From assembly GCA_039654915.1 (NCBI GenBank), contig CM077600.1, forward strand, positions 36,750,492 to 36,814,491: a stretch of 64,000 nucleotides of DNA, in the 5' to 3' direction. Below the pieces are notes generated by a model, which saw nothing but the letters and a program-made list of their open reading frames with translations, did not search any database and was not told where the DNA came from. Shown here one piece after another: positions 1 through 9,895 of the stretch; the stretch's first letter is position 1, and each line of letters starts with the position of its first letter. The stretch is from Aquilaria yunnanensis (Eukaryota > Streptophyta > Magnoliopsida > Malvales > Thymelaeaceae). The translations under genes and the position numbers were made by a program.

Positions 1-1176
1 AAGAGCGGCGACCCAAAATAGAAGAATTATGCAACTTTGGTTCTGGCCAACAGTGTTAGTGATAAGGCGATTTTGTGGGTCCTACTAGTACCATTGTTGA
101 CAATGCTGGATTGAAGATGAGAGTGCCATTCTCGATGGCAGTTATCGAAGGAGGTTAGGTCTGAGAGAGAGGCTAGATGGGAGTATGCTTTGGTCTTGTG
201 ATGGCAAAACCGCAATATAAGCTATCAATCTTCTATCTACCTTTCACTCAGCCTCTACTCTTTTTTAATCTGTCATCTGGCCCACCAAAACTTCAAATAT
301 GACATGAAAATTTTTTTGGTTAGTTCAGTTACGAAATAACCGACACTCCTAACCCAAATTAAGCTGAAACTGATATTCTTTCTATTTGGTTTTAACCAAA
401 ACTGAACCAACAAACTAAATTAATTGAATCGAAATTATGAACTTTTTCAAGTTTTTCAGTTTTAATTGAATAGTGATCACCTTTACAAGAAAGGGCCTGT
501 GTGGTGCAAAAGTATTGATGAGGCATAGGAATGACAAATAAGTTGAGTTGGACTTGGGTGTGTCATTTTTACCACCCATGCCTGCTATTATTTATTTACT
601 TACGAAGTTGTGAGTATCTGATGATGGTTAAAAATTTGCACCTATGTCCACAACCATAACCAGTGGATATTCATGTCTGCAAGTGTACCCATAGATAGTC
701 AATATGTTGACAATTAAAAAAAATAGCATTGACCTTGATATGATCGCTCTCTATCACTTAGAACCATAACTTTTCATTCTCTTTCATATTAACCAATCAT
801 GAATACATGGGTATGACAGGGTTATCCAACATGGATCCCCTAAACCAGCAACCCATTTGTGCCCACTAGACGGGTAAGATTTTTTACTTATGTTTATTCT
901 ATCACAAGTACTTTTATCAACAAAATCGCCAAATATGGACGAGTATTCGCAGGTCTCACAAGTTTGACTTGCCCCGATTGCCATTTTTAGTGAGACTATT
1001 GTAGTCTCATTATTATGTGTACATGTACTCTTTCATCCACATAGTGAAGTGAAATTACCATATAAATTGTGGCATTTTTTTACAACGAGTGGGGCATCAG
1101 TCCCCAACATGAGAACATATTGATAAATGCATGAAAAAGTTTTATTTTATCGCTTTCATTCTAAAATCAAATATCT
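1..1176. other. Intergenic, no gene recognised
   Basis: Only short frames without recognisable homology occur on either strand. The stretch around 300-480 is rich in 'ggtt'/'aacc' runs, as in decayed hAT-type element ends, but no matching inverted end or target duplication could be paired. I see nothing else that can be supported here. Confidence 0.5.
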
Positions 1177-1186
1177 ATTAATTTTC

Positions 1187-2479
1187 GGGTAAAATTTACC
1201 ATGGGTCACCTAGCTTATTTTTTTGTCCTATCCGGGTACCTTACCTTTATTTTGTCCTAGCGAGATACCTTTCCTTCTATTGCGCATCCTGTTCAGCTAC
1301 TTTCCATCAAATTGGTCATTAAATTGGATGGAAAATGATGATGTGGCATTAAATAATATTAAAATAAACTTAAAATGACAACTTCAGTCCTCAAACTATT
1401 TCAATTACTAATTCTAACCCTTAAAATTTCACTTAAGCTAATTCTACCCCTCTCATCCCGTTCACCGCCACCTCCCACGCTCCTCCTCCGTCATTCTTCG
1501 ATTTTTGATTTTTAGATCCCAAAGTCAATTGCTAGCAGATGAATTGTTATTTGTTAATCAAAATTGCTTAAATTTGCTATTAATGGCTCCAACCTGTGGC
1601 GGCGATGTTGGATATGACTGCTTCCAAGAGGCGAAGCGCACCCGTGGTGATCACATCAGCGATGTAATCCAGGATCTCGAATGAGACAACTACATGAGAC
1701 TGAGCAGTGAGATTGTAGACCTCGTCGGGCAAATCGTGTCGAGCCAGCGGCGGAGTGAGGAGGCGTCAGTGAGATTGGCGTAGTGAAGCTTCATGCAAGC
1801 CTTGTGGGCGTTGTGGAGGTCAATGTAGATGTGGTTGATCCGCTGGGTGTTGAAGTTGGAAGATCGGCGGATCAGATCGTGGACTTCGTAGCCTTTCTCG
1901 AGGAGGAACTTGGTGAGGTAGGAGCCGTCTTGGCCGATTATGCTGGTGATGAGGGCGATCTTGCGGATTGGATTGGCATTGCCGTTGGCAATGTTGGATC
2001 CAAAGGCGGCAGCATCGTTCCCAGCGGTGGCCATCGGGGATGGTTTGGTCAAATTTTGATCTGGGTTTTGGAGAAATTCAAGCAAATGGAAACGAACGCG
2101 TCTATTGGAAATGGAGAGTTTGGGACTGGTGATGGTCCAGGTGTGTGCAGTGTGACGTGACTGGTGGGAGAATGACGGGGGAGAAGCGTGGGAGGTGGCG
2201 GTGAACGGGATGAGAGGGATAGAATTGGCTTAAGTGAAATTTTAAGGGTTAGAATTAGTAATTGAAATAGTTTGAGGACTAAAGTTATTATTTTAAGTTT
2301 ATTTTAGTATTATTTAATGCCACTTCATCATTTTCCATCCAATTTAACGACCAATTTGACGAAAAGTAGCTGAACAGGATGTGCAATAGGAGGAAAGGTA
2401 CATCGCGATGACAAAATAAAGGTAAGGTACCCGGATAGGACAAAAAAATAAGCTAGGTGACCCATGATGAATTTTACCC
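1187..2479. mobile_element. Pack-MULE (Mutator-like element) carrying a GMD gene fragment
   Basis: The two ends are long terminal inverted repeats of about 310 bp. The left arm (1187 to about 1497) starts GGGTAAAATTTACCATGGGT and the right arm (about 2163-2479) reads as its near-perfect reverse complement. The element is flanked by a 10-bp direct repeat with one mismatch (attaattttc at 1177-1186, attaatttgc at 2480-2489), which fits the 8-10 bp target duplications of the Mutator superfamily. There is no transposase between the arms. The 660-bp centre is host-gene sequence, which is the definition of a Pack-MULE. The same TIR family recurs at 17652-18913 with a different captured gene. Confidence 0.9.
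1580..2034 (-). pseudogene. GMD (fragment): Captured 5' fragment of GDP-mannose 4,6-dehydratase
   Basis: Reading leftwards from an ATG at 2034-2032, the frame gives a variable N terminus followed by RKIALIT, GQDGSYL, LIRRSSNFNTQRINHIYID and [12 protein letters not shown], all hallmarks of GDP-D-mannose 4,6-dehydratase (MUR1/GMD family, short-chain dehydrogenase fold, first step of GDP-L-fucose synthesis). A one-base loss near 1726-1733 shifts the frame. The homology then resumes as DEVYNL, AQSHV and [10 protein letters not shown], and ends at TGWSH followed by a stop at 1580. Only about 150 of the usual 370 or so residues are present. The first glycine of the nucleotide-binding GITGQDG motif is changed to Ser (SIIGQDG), so the fragment could not make an active enzyme. 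It lies wholly inside the Pack-MULE arms. Confidence 0.9.
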
Positions 2480-2705
2480 ATTAATTTGCACTTGTGAAAC
2501 ATAAAATTGTATATAACTTGGTGTGTGCCATAATATGTCTATAGTGGGTAGAGTAATTTGCCACTAAGTTTTTTGAAAAAATTAATGACAAATTTGTAAA
2601 CAAAAAAATTTTAATGTCAAAATAACTCTACATCTATAGTTTAGTGGCAAATTTGTCTCTTTCTTCTTAAATTATATGTATATCTTATAATACTGGTATT
2701 AAAAA

Positions 2706-3830
2706 GGCTTAAATACCCTACCGGTCATTTAACTTGACCAACTCGAATGAGTTGGTCCCTTAATTGAAAATCGGATTATGTTAGTCCCCAAACTTGGCAA
2801 AACATGATGACTTAGTCCTTTAAGTGAGTTACATCGACACATATCATCATGTGGGGGTAACATTGTCCACGTTTTGTTGTCTAGGATTCTTGGTCGCCGA
2901 AAAAGGATTTATAAGGTGTTGCTTGGTTGATCTTCCTCCAGCTGCCGCCCTCACTCTCCCTTCCCTCCCTCTCAGCCTCCTTTCCTCTCCCTGCCTTTTT
3001 CATTCTCCCTTCCTCTCGCCACCTCCCCACCTCTGTCAAAGCGTCCGATTGAAGAACGGAGATTTAACAAAGATTAATGTCGGGGATATGGGAAAGAAAG
3101 TAAATTGATGGACTGAGGCTAGCGATTAGAGAAAGGAAGCGAATTCGGCGAGTGAATTAAGGACCAAGTACAGGGTTGCCGAAGGAGAGGGAGGCGGATG
3201 GAGCATAAGGAAATCATAATGACAGGGATACGCAATTCGGGTGAGGATGAAAGGGAGGGAAGGGAGAGTGATGGCGGTGGGGAAAGGAAGGAAGGCTGAG
3301 AAGGAGGCAAGGAAAAGCAAGGGTGGCAACGGAAGAGGCCAGATAGGGACAACGGTGACATAAGGAAATCGAAGCGTTCGGTTAACGTTAGGGATAGGGG
3401 AAAGAACGAATCGGCGGATTAATGCTGGTTATGGAAGGTGGACGACAGGTTGTTGGATGAGAGGGATACGGACGGAGGATGGGGAAATCCGATGACGGGG
3501 ATGTGAGACTCAGGTGGTGCCGAGAGGGAGATAAGGCAGAGATACGCTGGCAGGGAGAGGAAGGTAGGACGAGGGTGGTAAGGGCAGGAATGCCGGAGAG
3601 AGAGGGTGGTGTTAGTGAGAGGAAAGTCGGAAAGGGAGGTTGGCCACTAGCTGTGTAGTGACGGCGTGTGACGGCGTTATTCCACATGAAGACACGCGCC
3701 GTTCTAACTCACTTCAGGGACTAAGTTAGCACGTTTTGCCAACTTTGAGGACTAGCTGAAACCAATTTTTGGGTGAGGGACCAACTCATGTGAGTTGGTC
3801 AAGTTAAGGGACCGGTGGGGTATTTAAGCC
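2706..3830. mobile_element. Non-autonomous MULE-type element with perfect 9-bp target duplication
   Basis: The left end GGCTTAAATACCCTACCGGT and right end ACCGGTGGGGTATTTAAGCC are inverted repeats, and similarity continues for roughly 120 bp inward (for example 'aacttgaccaactc' against 'gagttggtcaagtt'). A perfect 9-bp direct repeat, tattaaaaa, flanks it at 2697-2705 and 3831-3839, the length expected for Mutator-like transposition. The interior is unusually purine-rich on the plus strand (3060-3650) and contains no transposase and no gene fragment I recognise. It sits about 220 bp from the preceding Pack-MULE but has unrelated ends. Confidence 0.85.
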
Positions 3831-4716
3831 TATTAAAAATGCTACCCATCACTGATGTAAGATGTCTAAATAGTCTTAAATAGTGAAACAATCAAACAAC
3901 TATGGAGAGTTTGCTACACAAAGTGTCAATGTGTCACCCTGCTTTTTTTTTTTTCCATATTTTTAATTTAAATTTGAGATATTTAGACGTTTTCATTATA
4001 AATATGCTTGTGAAATCAAATGATATATGTGGATAATAGTTAAATATTTGTTATTATTCGGTCTACTCAATTTAAAGTGTATGATTAAATAACCAGTTCA
4101 AAAAAAATTTAATTAAAAAATAAAAAAATAATAATTATATAAAAATTATTATTAATTAATTATACAAAGAGAGAATTAAATTAAATAGTTTTGGGGAAGG
4201 GGCATTTTGTTAAGTTAATATCTATGTGTGTATATCCAAAGAAATTAAAATTCAAAAAAAAATTAATAAAAAAAATTTATTATTATTAACTAATTAGTTA
4301 TTATTACTGAAATTTTTTTAATTAATTAGTTTAAAATATATTTTTTTTTATAAGGGTTTAGTTAAAAATAATATATGTGTGTATGTATGTATGTAGGAAT
4401 TACAAAAGAAAACTCCATAAAAAAAATAAAATTGAAAAGTTTGGGGTAAAAATGACAAAATTAAGAATTTTTGGGAAAATTTGACAAAATCTGAAAGTTC
4501 CAGAAGCATTTGGTAGTTTGTCACATGAATTTTGGGCCAGACCGATGGTTCTGGCCCAAATTGACAGAAAAAGATAAAATTGTCTCAATCAGAAGTTTCA
4601 GGAACATCCCCAAAGTCAAAGAGACGGAAAGGACTGAAACTGTCATTTTACCAAATTAAGAGATAAGTTTGATTTTAAATATTTTTTAATTATGAACAGT
4701 CCAGCACTCCTTCCCC

Positions 4717-4724
4717 TATAAATA
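4717..4724 (+). promoter_or_regulatory. TATA box of the putative LTR promoter
   Basis: TATAAATA is embedded in the short palindrome cccctataaatagggg. A run of G/A-rich and then C/T-rich sequence follows within 30-80 bp, resembling a retrotransposon transcription start and R region. No host coding frame follows, so a host promoter is less likely. Confidence 0.5.
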
Positions 4725-5288
4725 GGGGTCCAAATCTGTAAAGAAAGGAGGAGAACGAAAGAAATCAAGATTAGAGTTCCATTTTTAAAAAAGAGAAAAC
4801 TGTAGCTTAGTCCCTGGCCTCTCCTCCCTCTTCCCAGAAAAGATGAAATTTTCCCTTTTCTCTCTTTTAGTCCTCCGTTTCACTTCTCCGTCATCCGCCG
4901 TCCGTTTACGCCGTCGCCCTCCTACCCGCGTCCTTTTCCTGCCACCTCTCGCGTCGTCGTCATCTCCTACGCGGCCGCTACCTCCCGTGCCGTCGGTCTC
5001 CTTCTAGCTCACCGTTAAAATCGCCGGTGAACTCTTTTCCGTCGCGACTTTCGTCCCGTCGCCGTTGCCGCCTTCCCCACGCTGTCCTGCCGGCAGTTCC
5101 ACCCTCCCGTCATCGTTGTCACCTCGCCGAAGCCCAGCGCCCCTTTTTTCCCCCTACCGTCGCCGGAGAACTGCTAATCAAAAGCGCGACCCGCGAACCT
5201 GTTTCAAATCCGAATTGCGACCCGTTTGACCCAGCAATTTTTTTTTGGTATAATTCTCTTTTACTCCTTGATCTTTCTTATTTATTCT

Positions 5289-5505
5289 TATAAGTCACTA
5301 ACCCTTTAATTTTTGCAGAAACTAATTACTAACAACTAACTTATATATTATTATTATTATTATAAGTCACTAACCTTTTAATTTTTGCACAACTAACTTT
5401 ACTAACAACTAACTTTTATTATTATTATTGTTATTATTATTATTATTATTATTATAAGTCACTACCCTTTTAATTTTTGCACAACTAACTTTACTAACAA
5501 CTAGC

Positions 5506-5545
<40 letters not shown>
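5289..5545. repeat. Three-unit minisatellite with TTA microsatellite spacers
   Basis: Three consecutive units start at about 5289, 5361 and 5453. Each begins tataagtcacta, continues through 'ttttaatttttgca' and 'aacaact', and closes with a (TTA)n run. The TTA run lengthens from the first unit to the third. The array lies inside the putative solo LTR. Confidence 0.85.
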
Positions 5546-5547
<2 letters not shown>

Positions 5548-6260
5548 TGGAAGGTTATACCTCCTATTTATTTATTTTTTTAAGTGGATGGCCAAAAAGC
5601 CCCATTTTATTTATTTATTATCTTTTAATATTCCTTTATTTACTTTATGTGCTTTCTCTTTATTTATTTGCATTTGTTATTTAATTTATGCACCTTTTAT
5701 TTTTTAAATGGATGTCCAAACCAAAAAAAAAGAAAAGAAAGCCTCCACTTTACTTTATTTATTTATTGTCATTTAATTTTCCTTTATTTACTTTATGTAA
5801 AATTTTATTTTATGGTTAAACTTATTTCACCTTTAGCCATAAAAAAATATATAATTAAATAATAAAAAATTAAAAGAAGAATTTTTTTAATGTGAATAAT
5901 TAACTTTATTCCATTTTATTTTTAGTGCTAACAAAAATTTTTCTTTTTAACAAAAGCCAACCATCTTTCATTATTTTGGAACACCTATTTTTATTTATTT
6001 CTTATTTTCTTTAAAAAGTTAATCTTTTATTCCTTTTATTAAAAAAATCATAATTAAATAGTTCCAATAAAAATAAAAATTAATTATTTTTAAATATATC
6101 TTTAAATTAATAGTAATTAAAAATTTAAGAAAAATAGAAAAATAATAATAATAATAATCTAAAATTTCATAAAAATTATGACTAAAATTAATAATTAAAT
6201 TAATAAAAAAATAAGAATTAAAAATTAAATAACTAATAATAAATTAAATTTAAATTAAAA

Positions 6261-6705
6261 TCCATATCCGAATAATTTGGCAGGATCCACGGTTTGGAAA
6301 CAAAATTTTACCAAAGAAATAAATTTATTTATTTTTAGTATATTTTTAGACTTATATAATAATTTTTAATAAAATTAACATTAAAATTAAAAAAAATCCA
6401 AAAAAGTTTTCACAAAAATTTAACAAATTAAGAATTAAGATTCTAAATTAAAATCCATGTCCGGGTGATCCGATAGGATTCATTGCTTGGAGAAAACATA
6501 AAAGTTTTAAATGAATAAAATTAAATATCAGGATTAAAATATTTAATTTAAAATTTCATCAAATTCCGTGTCCGGGTGACTCAGTAGAGTCCATGGTTCG
6601 GAAATATCAAATTTATTAAAAAAAATTATACAAAGATTTTGAAGAATCCTATTAATTTAAAAATCCATATCCCACTAATTCAGTTAAAATTTTCAGTTTG
6701 AAAAT
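6261..6705. repeat. Four diverged copies of a 40-bp motif
   Basis: Related blocks begin at about 6261, 6454, 6564 and 6664. The shared core is 'aatcc(a/g)t(a/g)tccgggtgac', then 'gtagagtccatggttcgga', separated by AT-rich spacers of variable length. The second and third copies are closest to each other. The blocks lie in the 3' part of the putative LTR. Function is unknown. Confidence 0.6.
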
Positions 6706-7167
6706 TAACTGAAATCATTTAAAAGCAAGCAAAACAAAATTGAAATAAACTAAGGTACCAATTTTTGGGCGTTTTAATAAAGTTGTTTTAACGTAACCGT
6801 ATTCTCGAACCCCCGAACTCTCGCAGACCATATTTTTAAGATATCCAATCGACCTGAGCGAAAACTGATTGATGGCAACTCCCGAAAACGACCCGCACGT
6901 TGACACATTGGCCTTTTAGATTTTCTCAGTTTTGCTCTAATAATGCTATCAAGAACAATTTGAGTTTCTGGTTGGACTCTGAAAGGAATGAAATTTTACT
7001 CGGCACAGCTAAGACGACGTCGTTTAAATCTCATTACCATTGACCAACAAAGGCCATAGCATAACCAACAAAAAGTCCGATACGGCACACGACATCGTTC
7101 CAGGGAATGAATCCGATAGAAGGTGGAGATTCGAGCCAGTCAGCTCAAGAAATTCGGAAGTTGCGGC

Positions 7168-8412
7168 ATGGAGGAAAGACTCTCTGCATCTTTGGGTCTC
7201 CCATGGCCATTTCTATCCCCAGTCCCAGCTTTCACTGAATTCACCCACTTCTCCGCCCTCCTCCCAAACCATGGATCCGATGACCCGACCCACTTCCCCT
7301 CAAATCCCCTCACATTCGCTTCACTCTCCTTCTCGTGCAAGCCTATCACGCCTCAGAAATCCCCGAAAGCCATCAAATTTGATATCCCATTTGCCTCGGC
7401 CTCATCTCTTACCGAGATTCAGTTCAAACCCAGATTGCCTGAATGGCTCAGACCCACTTCGAGAAACAGTCCCCGCGTCCAAACCCTTATGAAGAACCTA
7501 TCCACCTTCGAGCGGGCTCTGGTCGGCGCAGCCGCCGGGGGAATCGCCGGCGCCTTCACTTACGTGTGCTTACATCCCCTAGACACGATCAAGACGAAGC
7601 TGCAGACGAAGGGCGCTGCTCAGCTCTACAGCAGCACCTTTGATGCCGTCGTCAAAACCTTCCAAACCAAGGGGATTCTCGGGTTCTACAGTGGAGTATC
7701 CGCCGTGGTTGTCGGGTCCACCGCCTCCTCGGCCGTGTATTTTGGCACGTGCGAGTTTGGTAAATCGTTCTTGTCCAAACTGGGGAAGTACCCGACGGTT
7801 CTTATCCCTCCCACTGCCGGAGCTATGGGGAATATAGTTTCTTCAGCAATTATGGTTCCGAAGGAATTGATCACTCAGAGAATGCAAGCGGGCGCAAAGG
7901 GGAGATCTTGGGAAGTGTTGTTGAAGATTCTGGAGAAAGATGGCATTTTGGGTCTTTACGCTGGTTATTCTGCTACTCTGCTGAGGAACTTGCCCGCTGG
8001 GGTGTTGAGTTATTCTTCGTTTGAGTACTTAAAAGCTGCGGTTTTGAGCAGGACTAAGAAGTCTCATTTGGAGCCGATTCAGAGTGTTTGTTGCGGTGCA
8101 TTGGCTGGGGCCATATCAGCTTCTCTGACTACTCCGCTTGATGTGGTGAAGACAAGGTTGATGACACAGGTTACTGGTGATGCTGCTAATAAAGTTGCTG
8201 CCGCAATGTATTCTGGTGTGCAGGCAACTGTGAAGCAGATCTTGAAGGAGGAAGGTTTGGTTGCATTTACCAGAGGAATGGGGCCAAGAGTTGTGCATAG
8301 TGCTTGTTTCTCTGCTTTGGGGTATTTTGCTTTTGAGACCGCCAGGGTAACTATTTTGCTTCACTATTTGAAGCGGAAGGAGTTGTCTGAAATGGATGTT
8401 GCTGCAGATTAA
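7168..8412 (+). CDS. MFL1: Mitoferrin-like chloroplast carrier (mitochondrial carrier family)
   Basis: This intronless gene encodes 414 residues. ATG at 7168 is the first methionine. The frame stays open further upstream, but only from a GTG, which is not a plausible plant start. Residues 1 to about 112 are Ser/Pro/Thr-rich and resemble a plastid transit peptide. Three mitochondrial-carrier repeats follow, with signature motifs PLDTIK (about 137), the degenerate VPKELIT (about 230) and PLDVVK (about 323). Stretches such as TKLQTKGA, VPKELITQRMQAG and LPAGVLSYSSFEYLK match the plant mitoferrin-like 1 group (Arabidopsis At5g42130), which acts in iron transport at the chloroplast envelope. The C terminus KRKELSEMDVAAD also fits that group. 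Family assignment rests on sequence; iron as the substrate is from knowledge of the family. The 3' end faces the NTF2-like gene. Confidence 0.93.
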   Translation: MEERLSASLGLPWPFLSPVPAFTEFTHFSALLPNHGSDDPTHFPSNPLTFASLSFSCKPITPQKSPKAIKFDIPFASASSLTEIQFKPRLPEWLRPTSRNSPRVQTLMKNLSTFERALVGAAAGGIAGAFTYVCLHPLDTIKTKLQTKGAAQLYSSTFDAVVKTFQTKGILGFYSGVSAVVVGSTASSAVYFGTCEFGKSFLSKLGKYPTVLIPPTAGAMGNIVSSAIMVPKELITQRMQAGAKGRSWEVLLKILEKDGILGLYAGYSATLLRNLPAGVLSYSSFEYLKAAVLSRTKKSHLEPIQSVCCGALAGAISASLTTPLDVVKTRLMTQVTGDAANKVAAAMYSGVQATVKQILKEEGLVAFTRGMGPRVVHSACFSALGYFAFETARVTILLHYLKRKELSEMDVAAD

Positions 8413-9895
8413 TAAGGGGATGGGCTTCATGGTTATCTGCTGTCGCAATATTAATTTTAGTCAATACTTTCTCTAGATTCTGTTTTATAGAATCAAGAAT
8501 TTTGAGCCTTTGCCTATATACTTTTAGGCGATTGTGGTTTCTAGAGTAATGTTTGGATGTTTGGAATTTTGTTTAAATGGTCCAGTCGAATTGAGATGGA
8601 GGGAGTATATTTCATAAGAAGAATGAATGCACTCTTTCTTTATTTAATGTTTCAACTTTCACCCCTTTCTTTCTTAGATATCTTGTTGAGGGCTGCTCAG
8701 CCTCAGTGGGATAATGCAAGTCTTTTATTCGTTGTAGAACAAAAATTTTAACAAATCAAATTTGTGGCCCTTGAAAGGCCAAAGTCAGCATTCAATTTTC
8801 CTGTAAGTAGTTGTTGCATTGGTTTCCATTTTATTCAGTGTTAAGGATGTGAGATTTCCTTAACAATATATTGTCTTGACATCTGCCTATAAGATCAGCG
8901 ATGGTTCCAATGGTATTGAATGAGATGAGATTCATTGAGACGTTCTTAACTGATAATTAGGAAGTGCCCTTCTTTTTTTGGAAGGTGAATTCATTGTGGT
9001 CTTAATTCTTGGCTCAGCTGGTTATCTGAGGATATTCTAAAACATTCAGTGAGGAGAACGAGGGTATGCAAAGAGGCCTGTGTTTTTCTCAGCTTCTCTG
9101 CTTCTTCACTGGCTAAAGTTGGAATGTCTCCTGCACTCTTCTGGACAGAAATGCTTCCTAGGTCATTGTCTTCTTTTCATGGACGTCCCAAATTTTCCCT
9201 ACTTTCTCGGTCATCGCAAATATAGATGTCTGTTTAGAGATTGACTTAATGACTTGCTGATACTTGAAGCTTTCAGATGAGTACATAGGCTTAGCTAAAA
9301 AAAAAAAGTTCTTTTGTTATTTAATTTGATTTGAGCTTTAAGCCTCCTGCTGGAAACATAGTTTTAATGCCAGTCATGGTTTGTTTGTTTGCTTGCTTGT
9401 TTGTTTTTAAGCAATTGATTTCAGGATTGGAGGCAGATTACAATCTCAGTTCAAGTAGACATGTGTTGCAGGTTGGATACTCTCTTATTCTCACTTAAAT
9501 TCATTTCCATAAACAATTCGAGCACATTTCGTTCAGTGCATGTAGCAGAGAAGCCACAGCAAATGCTGGACAAGGCTGATTGAGAAGAATCAAAACTCAA
9601 GTAAAATGATCTAGACAGTGGGTATAATGTAGTTTAAGAGTTCTCAGGCCTCAATTTGAAGTTGATTAACATGGTTTAATGAACCACCATTTATCAAGGA
9701 GCTTAATTCATTAACCACACTGTTTAGAGTGTGGAATCAGAAAGTTGATTAGTATGCTGCACAGGAGTCTAGATTGTCTACTTTTTCATGTATGCACGAA
9801 GCATGTCTAGAAGTTTTAGCAGCCCCTCAGGTGAGCCCTGCCCCTGGGATTTTTCTAGCAACCCTGCAAGAGTTGCAATATATATTTTTAGTTAT
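8413..9895. other. Convergent intergenic region between MFL1 and the NTF2-like gene
   Basis: It should hold both 3' untranslated regions. A short (TTTG)n-like run occurs near 9382-9405. No coding frame, element ends or RNA gene could be supported. Confidence 0.5.

Larger units (their letters stand above)
3932..6905 (+). mobile_element. Putative solo LTR of a long-LTR retrotransposon (probably Ty3/gypsy)
   Basis: The segment starts TGTCACC and ends GTTGACA, giving the TGTCA...TGACA terminal inverted repeat typical of plant LTRs. It is flanked by caatg (3927-3931) and cattg (6906-6910), a 5-bp target duplication with one mismatch. Inside lie a strong TATA box with a short inverted surround (cccctataaatagggg, 4713-4728), a GC-rich C/T tract at 4820-5230 downstream of it, and AT-rich sequence to the end. 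There is no coding region of any length. At 2974 bp it would be long for an LTR but within the range of some plant gypsy families. The ends are inferred from only a few bases, and no internal retrotransposon region or second LTR is visible. Confidence 0.55.

Noticed and set aside
1783..2160. Plus-strand frame of 125 codons
   Set aside because: It is the shadow of the GMD fragment on the minus strand. The minus strand has the real homology.
7123..7167. Upstream extension of the MFL1 frame by 15 codons
   Set aside because: It begins at GTG, not ATG. The ATG at 7168 fits the N terminus of the mitoferrin-like family.
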